Positions 59,365-64,000 of a stretch of 64,000 nt of DNA are shown piece after piece. The notes under the pieces were generated by a model. That model did not search any database. It had not been told where the DNA came from and saw only the letters and a program-made list of their open reading frames with translations. The stretch's first letter is position 1, and the number at the start of each line of letters is the position of its first letter. Source of the stretch: an uncultured Prochlorococcus sp. (GTDB lineage Bacteria > Cyanobacteriota > Cyanobacteriia > PCC-6307 > Cyanobiaceae); the NCBI RefSeq assembly GCF_902616385.1, contig NZ_CACMSM010000001.1:62001-126000 (forward strand), given 5' to 3'. Made by a program: the position numbers and the translations under genes.

Positions 59365-60635
59365 CAGCTTCTTAGTGATCTAGAACGTTTCAATATAGAT
59401 AAAACAAATCCAATAGATATAAAATTAGTTACCAATGACGTTCGACCATAGCTCATAAAAGGAAGTGGAATCCCAGTAACTGGTCCTAATCCAATAGTCA
59501 TAAATAAGTTAATTATTATTTGAAATAAGAAAGTTGAGGTTATGCCAATAACAATTAAAGATTCAAATTTAGTCCTAGCAATAGTTGCAGTATTAATAAG
59601 TTTATTAATCAAAATGAAGAACAAAAATAAAACTATCATGCACCCCACAAAACCCATTTCTTCGCCTAAGGCACTGAATATAAAATCAGTATGTTGTTCC
59701 GGTATAAATTGCAAATTAGTCAGCTTACCTTGTAGCAAACCAGTCCCAAATAATCCTCCTGAACCAATTGCAATTTGACTCTGTATCAAATGATATCCGC
59801 CACCTAAAGGATCTCTATTTGGATCTAAAAATAATACTAATCTATCTTTTTGATATTCTTTTAAGCCATATTGCCACAAAATTGGTGTTAATTTTGCCAC
59901 TAATAAATGGAACGAAATAGCGAGAGCAGAAAAAATAATTTTCTTTTTCGAAGATCTATAAGCAAGATATCCTATAACTGGAATCCAGAAAATAAGAAGA
60001 GTTGGTAAGGTTAGATATAATATAGAAGTGATGATACAAAACACAATTATCAAAATCCACTCTATGGGCATTTGCGACCAATAGAGCATCACTCCTGTCA
60101 AAACAAGTAATACTAAAGATGTACCTAAGTCCGGTTGAAAAAAAATTAATAACCAAGGAATAACTACCACTAAAAAGGGCAATACTAAATCTCTTATTGT
60201 TAAAATTATTTTTTTGTCGAGTACTAAAGCAAGAGATAATATAGTACTAAGTTTAGCTACTTCTGAAGGCTGAAAAGAAAAGATGCCAAAGTTTAGCCAT
60301 CTTTGAGCTCCAGAAACTGAAATCCCAAAAAAATAAATTAGTAATAAGGAAATTAAAGTACACAAATAAAATGGAATCACATACTTTCTAATTCTCTCTA
60401 AAGGTATATAAGAAATAAAAAATGCTAAAAGATAACCTAAAAAACCTGTTAAGATGTGGTATGGATAGTTAGATACTAAAAAATTACTCTGAATACTTTT
60501 AATTAATATACCCGAAATAATAACTAAAAATAGAGGAATTATAAGTAATGGAGAAAATAAAAAACCTCTATTAAAGTTGTCTTTTTTTTTAAAAAATCCT
60601 CTGTTATTTATTAAAGAAATTCTCCTAAACATCAA
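59364..60635 (-). CDS. rodA: RodA/FtsW-family peptidoglycan glycosyltransferase
   Basis: RodA polymerises peptidoglycan glycan strands for cell elongation. The 423-residue protein has about ten hydrophobic segments and the family signatures FSFQPSEVAKLSTILSLA, the FFQPDLGTSLV block, and the C-terminal GLGPVTGIPLPFMSYGRTS. It abuts mrp (60636) upstream and overlaps the histidine-kinase-like gene by one base. Confidence 0.94.
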   Translation of the reverse strand: MMFRRISLINNRGFFKKKDNFNRGFLFSPLLIIPLFLVIISGILIKSIQSNFLVSNYPYHILTGFLGYLLAFFISYIPLERIRKYVIPFYLCTLISLLLIYFFGISVSGAQRWLNFGIFSFQPSEVAKLSTILSLALVLDKKIILTIRDLVLPFLVVVIPWLLIFFQPDLGTSLVLLVLTGVMLYWSQMPIEWILIIVFCIITSILYLTLPTLLIFWIPVIGYLAYRSSKKKIIFSALAISFHLLVAKLTPILWQYGLKEYQKDRLVLFLDPNRDPLGGGYHLIQSQIAIGSGGLFGTGLLQGKLTNLQFIPEQHTDFIFSALGEEMGFVGCMIVLFLFFILINKLINTATIARTKFESLIVIGITSTFLFQIIINLFMTIGLGPVTGIPLPFMSYGRTSLVTNFISIGFVLSILKRSRSLRS

Positions 60636-61706
60636 TTAACTATTAACAAATTGGTTCTTAATTAATTGCGCTAAATTACCAAATTCAACAGAACTTGCCT
60701 TATTCGGTTGGCTTATTGAGATTGGTACACCCTTATTACTATCATCAACGAGAGGGATTTCAATAGGTATTTGGGCTAATAGTGGTAAATCATTTTCTTT
60801 AGCTAATGTTTGTCCACCACCTCTACCAAAAATCTCATATTTTTTACCTGGCATATCTGGCGGAATAAATACTGACATATTTTCTACAATTCCCAGTAAA
60901 GGTACTCCGAGTTGTTTAAACATTGCTAATCCCCTCCTTGCATCTTGTAAAGATACTTGTTGAGGAGTAGTCACAACTAAAGCTCCAGAAATAGGCACAG
61001 ATTGAGAAAGGGATATTTGAGCGTCTCCTGTTCCAGGAGGCAAGTCAATAACCAAAAAATCAAGATTATTCCATTCAACTTGGTACAAAAATTGTCGGAT
61101 AATACTATTAAGCATTGGTCCTCTCCATATAACTGGCTGACCTTCTTCTATAAGGAAACCCATTGATACCAACGAAATGCCATATTTATTTATTGGTATT
61201 AACCTTTGATCACTGCCACTACCCTCTGTAACCTTTGGATTCTGTTCAGCAACTCCCATCATTGAGGGAGTATTAGGTCCATATATATCAGCGTCCAGCA
61301 AACCAGTTTTAGAGCCTAATTTAGCAAGAGAACAAGCGAGATTAACTGCAATGGTACTTTTTCCAACTCCACCTTTACCACTGCTAACGGCTATGATGTG
61401 TTTAATACCATCAATTTTCTGCAACTCAGGCCCATTACTTTGGTTTTGAGATTCTGTTTTGGAAGGATTATTATCTATCTCTATTTGAACATCATCAATA
61501 TCTTCAAAATCAAGTAGTACTTTTCTAACCTCTTGTACAATTCTATCTCTCTGAGAATTTGCAAATGATGGCAATGACAATGTTACTATTACTCTCGGTA
61601 TAGTTACTCTTACGTTTTTGATCCAATTTAATTCTATTACATTTTTCTTTGATCCAGCATCTAGAATTTTTTGTAAAGCAAAATTCGCATCTTCTATTGT
61701 GGTCAT
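60636..61706 (-). CDS. mrp: Mrp/NBP35-type iron-sulfur carrier ATPase
   Basis: Mrp proteins bind and deliver [4Fe-4S] clusters. The 356-residue protein has an N-terminal MIP18-like domain (1-95), then the P-loop KGGVGKST in AVSSGKGGVGKSTIAVNLA, LLDADIYGPNTPSMMG and VIDLPPGTGDAQIS. The C-terminal CxxC of canonical ApbC/Mrp is not evident. It is the first gene of a mrp-rodA-kinase unit. A 158-base gap separates it from divergent hemF. Confidence 0.95.
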   Translation of the reverse strand: MTTIEDANFALQKILDAGSKKNVIELNWIKNVRVTIPRVIVTLSLPSFANSQRDRIVQEVRKVLLDFEDIDDVQIEIDNNPSKTESQNQSNGPELQKIDGIKHIIAVSSGKGGVGKSTIAVNLACSLAKLGSKTGLLDADIYGPNTPSMMGVAEQNPKVTEGSGSDQRLIPINKYGISLVSMGFLIEEGQPVIWRGPMLNSIIRQFLYQVEWNNLDFLVIDLPPGTGDAQISLSQSVPISGALVVTTPQQVSLQDARRGLAMFKQLGVPLLGIVENMSVFIPPDMPGKKYEIFGRGGGQTLAKENDLPLLAQIPIEIPLVDDSNKGVPISISQPNKASSVEFGNLAQLIKNQFVNS

Positions 61707-61864
61707 TAAATTTTTAAATATTTTGACAAGGTAGTCGACAGTTTAAAAGGTTAAGAACTATGTCGAACTATCAAATAATAGGCAATAAGGACCCACTAAG
61801 AGAAATTATAAAGGGAAACTTATAATTAACAAAAAAATTTTTTTCTTCAAGATTTACTAAATAC

Positions 61865-62893
61865 ATGTTGAAAGAACCTCCTAAAAACTCGAGAGATAAA
61901 ACTAAAAATCTCTTATTAACTCTACAAGACAAAATTTGTTCAGGGCTTGAAAATGTAGACGGCGAAGGGAAATTTACAGAAGAATCCTGGCTTAGAGATG
62001 AAGGTGGCGGCGGAAGATCAAGAGTATTGAAAAATGGTTCTATTTTTGAGCAAGCAGGAGTTAATTTCTCGGAAGTCTATGGAAAAGAATTACCTCAATC
62101 TATAATCTCTCAAAGACCCGAAGCAAAAGGTCATGAATGGTTTGCTACGGGAACTTCAATGGTATTGCATCCTAAGAATCCCTATATTCCTACAGTTCAT
62201 CTTAATTATCGATATTTCGAAGCTGGTCCTGTTTGGTGGTTTGGGGGAGGTGCAGACTTAACCCCTTTTTATCCATATCTTTCTGATGTAAGGAATTTTC
62301 ATAACGAGCATAAAAAAGCTTGTGAGAAAGTTGATCAAGATTTACATAAAGTTTTCAAACCATGGTGCGATGAATATTTCTTCTTGAAGCATAGAAATGA
62401 ATCTAGAGGCATAGGAGGTATTTTTTATGATTATCAAGATGGTTTAGGCAATATTTATAAAGGAAATAATCAAAATGGAGAGGCATCAAAAGCTTCACAA
62501 AATATTGGGAGATCTAATTTAAATTGGGATAATTTATTTTCTTTAGCGGAAAACTGTGGGCAGGCATTCCTCCCATCATATTTGCCCATTATTGAAAAAA
62601 GAGTTTCTCAAACATATTCATCGAAGGAAAGAGAATTTCAGCTATATCGAAGAGGTAGATATGTCGAATTCAATTTAGTTTGGGATAGAGGGACGATTTT
62701 TGGACTACAAACAAATGGCAGAACTGAATCGATATTAATGTCTTTACCGCCTTTAGCTAGATGGGAATATGGATACAAAGCCAAAAAGGATTCTAGAGAG
62801 GAATTTCTCACATCAATTTTTACAAAACCCCAAGATTGGTTAAATGATAAAGAGTTAGAGAAATTCTGTATAGAAAATAATATTTTTAATTAA
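61865..62893 (+). CDS. hemF: Oxygen-dependent coproporphyrinogen III oxidase
   Basis: HemF makes protoporphyrinogen from coproporphyrinogen III, using O2, in heme and chlorophyll synthesis. The 342-residue sequence has [44 protein letters not shown], the [15 protein letters not shown] active-site block and the C-terminal [27 protein letters not shown]. Length is normal for the cyanobacterial enzyme. Confidence 0.98.
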   Translation: MLKEPPKNSRDKTKNLLLTLQDKICSGLENVDGEGKFTEESWLRDEGGGGRSRVLKNGSIFEQAGVNFSEVYGKELPQSIISQRPEAKGHEWFATGTSMVLHPKNPYIPTVHLNYRYFEAGPVWWFGGGADLTPFYPYLSDVRNFHNEHKKACEKVDQDLHKVFKPWCDEYFFLKHRNESRGIGGIFYDYQDGLGNIYKGNNQNGEASKASQNIGRSNLNWDNLFSLAENCGQAFLPSYLPIIEKRVSQTYSSKEREFQLYRRGRYVEFNLVWDRGTIFGLQTNGRTESILMSLPPLARWEYGYKAKKDSREEFLTSIFTKPQDWLNDKELEKFCIENNIFN

Positions 62894-62921
62894 AAATTAT
62901 CGAATAAAATTTTAAAGTATC

Positions 62922-63479
62922 TTAAATAGGTGTTTTAAATAAAGAACCGTCACTTTTCAATTGAAGTTTTTCTCCAAGCTCATTTTCTAAAGAAATTAAT
63001 TCATCCCTATGCGCTCTTAGTCTCATGAAAGTTAAATCATTTTCATTTTCGTTGATCAACCTTAATTCAAATTTCTCCTCTCTTGCTGATTTTTTAAAAT
63101 AAACAATTCCAGACAAAGGACCACCAATAAATCCCAAAAGAATAGGCCACCAACCTAATTCAGGATATATTTGAATAATTACTAATCCCAAGGCACAAGA
63201 ACCAAAACCGCCAAGAAAACCTAAAAAAATTGCTAAAAATTTACTGGAAACAACTTGACCCTTGAATATTAAAATTCTTTGTTCAAAATCTCCTCCTGTT
63301 TGCTTCCATCCCCTTAAATTAAGCCATTCACATAAACCATTTAAAACCTTAACTGGCTTCTGAGAAGATGAAATCTCAACAATGGTTGTTCTATCTTTAC
63401 TAGAAGCCCTAAGAAAAAAAAATAATCCTATGGCCAAGAGAATTGTCAGCAATAATGTTGAATTTAAGGAATAGGACAT
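62922..63479 (-). CDS. Probable cofactor-assembly-of-complex-C (CCB-type) membrane protein
   Basis: The 185-residue protein has an N-terminal helix (7-23), a soluble segment, then two close helices at about 78-105 and 110-130. The C-terminal half is charged and likely stromal. The pattern, two adjacent helices after a WLNLRGWKQTGGDFEQRILIFKGQV region, recalls the CCB1/DUF3529 proteins that help attach heme c-i to cytochrome b6. The match is from memory and moderate; it is otherwise a conserved cyanobacterial membrane protein. It is convergent with hemF. Confidence 0.6.
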   Translation of the reverse strand: MSYSLNSTLLLTILLAIGLFFFLRASSKDRTTIVEISSSQKPVKVLNGLCEWLNLRGWKQTGGDFEQRILIFKGQVVSSKFLAIFLGFLGGFGSCALGLVIIQIYPELGWWPILLGFIGGPLSGIVYFKKSAREEKFELRLINENENDLTFMRLRAHRDELISLENELGEKLQLKSDGSLFKTPI

Positions 63480-63644
63480 TAAATAAATTTTTTCTAGTAA
63501 ATCGAGAATAAAAATTAAAGTTACATCATATTATAATTTTTTAGAATTATTCTGTAAAATATTTCTATTAGATAAAAATTCTTAATTAAATAAAATCTTA
63601 AGTAATATTCTAAAATCTTAAATTACTTTAAATACTTATTAAAA

Positions 63645-64000
63645 ATGACTATCGAAAATAAAAATATTGATCTTTTTTATAGCGATTTAACAGCAGATCT
63701 ATACAATCTTTATAAAAAATCAACCTACCTAGCTATTGATACTGAAGCAATGGGTTTAATTCATGGAAGAGATAGACTCTGTTTAGTACAAATATGCAAT
63801 GAATTTAAAAGAACATCGTGTATAAAAATAGAACTTAATGCATCTTCTTCACCTCATTTAAAAGCGCTTCTTGAAGATGATAAAATTACTAAAATATTTC
63901 ACTATGCGAGATTTGATGTAGCAGCTCTAAAATGCAATCTTGAAATTAATACAAAAAATATTTTTTGTACAAAAATTGCTAGTAAGTTGGCAAGAACTTA
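63645..64000 (+). CDS. Ribonuclease D-like 3'-5' exonuclease (3' truncated)
   Basis: The window ends inside this gene; 118 codons are visible from ATG 63645. The first DEDD-family motif is LAIDTEAMGL (D and E as metal ligands), followed by RLCLVQICN and KIFHYARFDVAAL, which carries the second Asp, as in RNase D. RNase D enzymes trim the 3' ends of tRNA precursors. The HRDC domain, if present, would be beyond the window. It is preceded by a 165-base AT-rich gap with no other feature seen. Confidence 0.85.
   Translation, partial: MTIENKNIDLFYSDLTADLYNLYKKSTYLAIDTEAMGLIHGRDRLCLVQICNEFKRTSCIKIELNASSSPHLKALLEDDKITKIFHYARFDVAALKCNLEINTKNIFCTKIASKLART

Noticed and set aside
1-64000. CRISPR arrays, prophage or IS elements
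   Set aside because: No repeat-spacer pattern, transposase, integrase or phage structural gene was seen on either strand.

Overview
The window is AT-rich chromosomal DNA from a marine picocyanobacterium. It is almost certainly a high-light-adapted Prochlorococcus: photosystem I genes (psaA, psaB, psaD, psaI, psaL), NdhN, LdpA, ferredoxin-type glutamate synthase, cyanobacterial-type GshA, CAAD and DUF2839 proteins sit among short intergenic gaps with small, streamlined proteins. The species call is inferred from gene content and base composition, not from a database search. No prophage, IS element, CRISPR array or rRNA operon was seen.

Layout. 1-5.0 kb: 3' part of glutamate synthase, a YciI-like protein, and lipA. 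5.0-7.9 kb: a small accessory patch with a serine-recombinase-like protein lacking the catalytic serine, a 70-residue acidic protein, and a divergent pair of envelope-type enzymes (SxxK hydrolase and NlpC/P60). 7.9-14.8 kb: psaL-psaI, a membrane-anchored hypothetical, a glycosyltransferase, then psaB-psaA with a clear terminator. 15.1-18.6 kb: a CbiG-CobJ fusion, a HAD phosphatase, and a patch with a frameshifted secreted Cys-rich ORF bordered by spaced ATCCCC(T) repeats, then tRNA-Ser. 18.7-20.5 kb: alanine racemase and an HNH nuclease.

20.5-36.6 kb is one long minus-strand ribosomal-protein supercluster running rplC to prfA (transcription right to left), including secY, adk, rpoA and truA. 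rpsJ, rpsN and rpmD are not in it. Both L36 (rpmJ) and L31 (rpmE) are forms without zinc-binding cysteines.

36.9-51.3 kb: ndhN-ldpA, tRNA-Gln, a HAD protein, recA behind a perfect LexA box, a DUF2839 protein, a DinG-like protein, tyrA, a CrtD-like carotenoid desaturase, a fructosamine-kinase-like protein, a CAAD protein, a MoeB/rhodanese protein, a tandem-duplicated CobO, a LarE-like protein, speD, a recF whose start is out of frame, and tRNA-Arg. 51.3-64 kb: a GNAT-like protein, ppc, gshA, trpE, psaD, a histidine-kinase-like protein, rodA, mrp, hemF, a CCB-type membrane protein, and the 5' part of an RNase D gene.

Most of the window is core metabolism, photosynthesis and translation. No complete novel system is evident. 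The places most worth a second look are the degenerate recombinase and its small partner, the two homopolymer frameshifts (secreted ORF and recF), the phased ATCCCCT repeats, the combined loss of zinc ligands in L31, L36 and the MoeB-like protein, and the tandem CobO.
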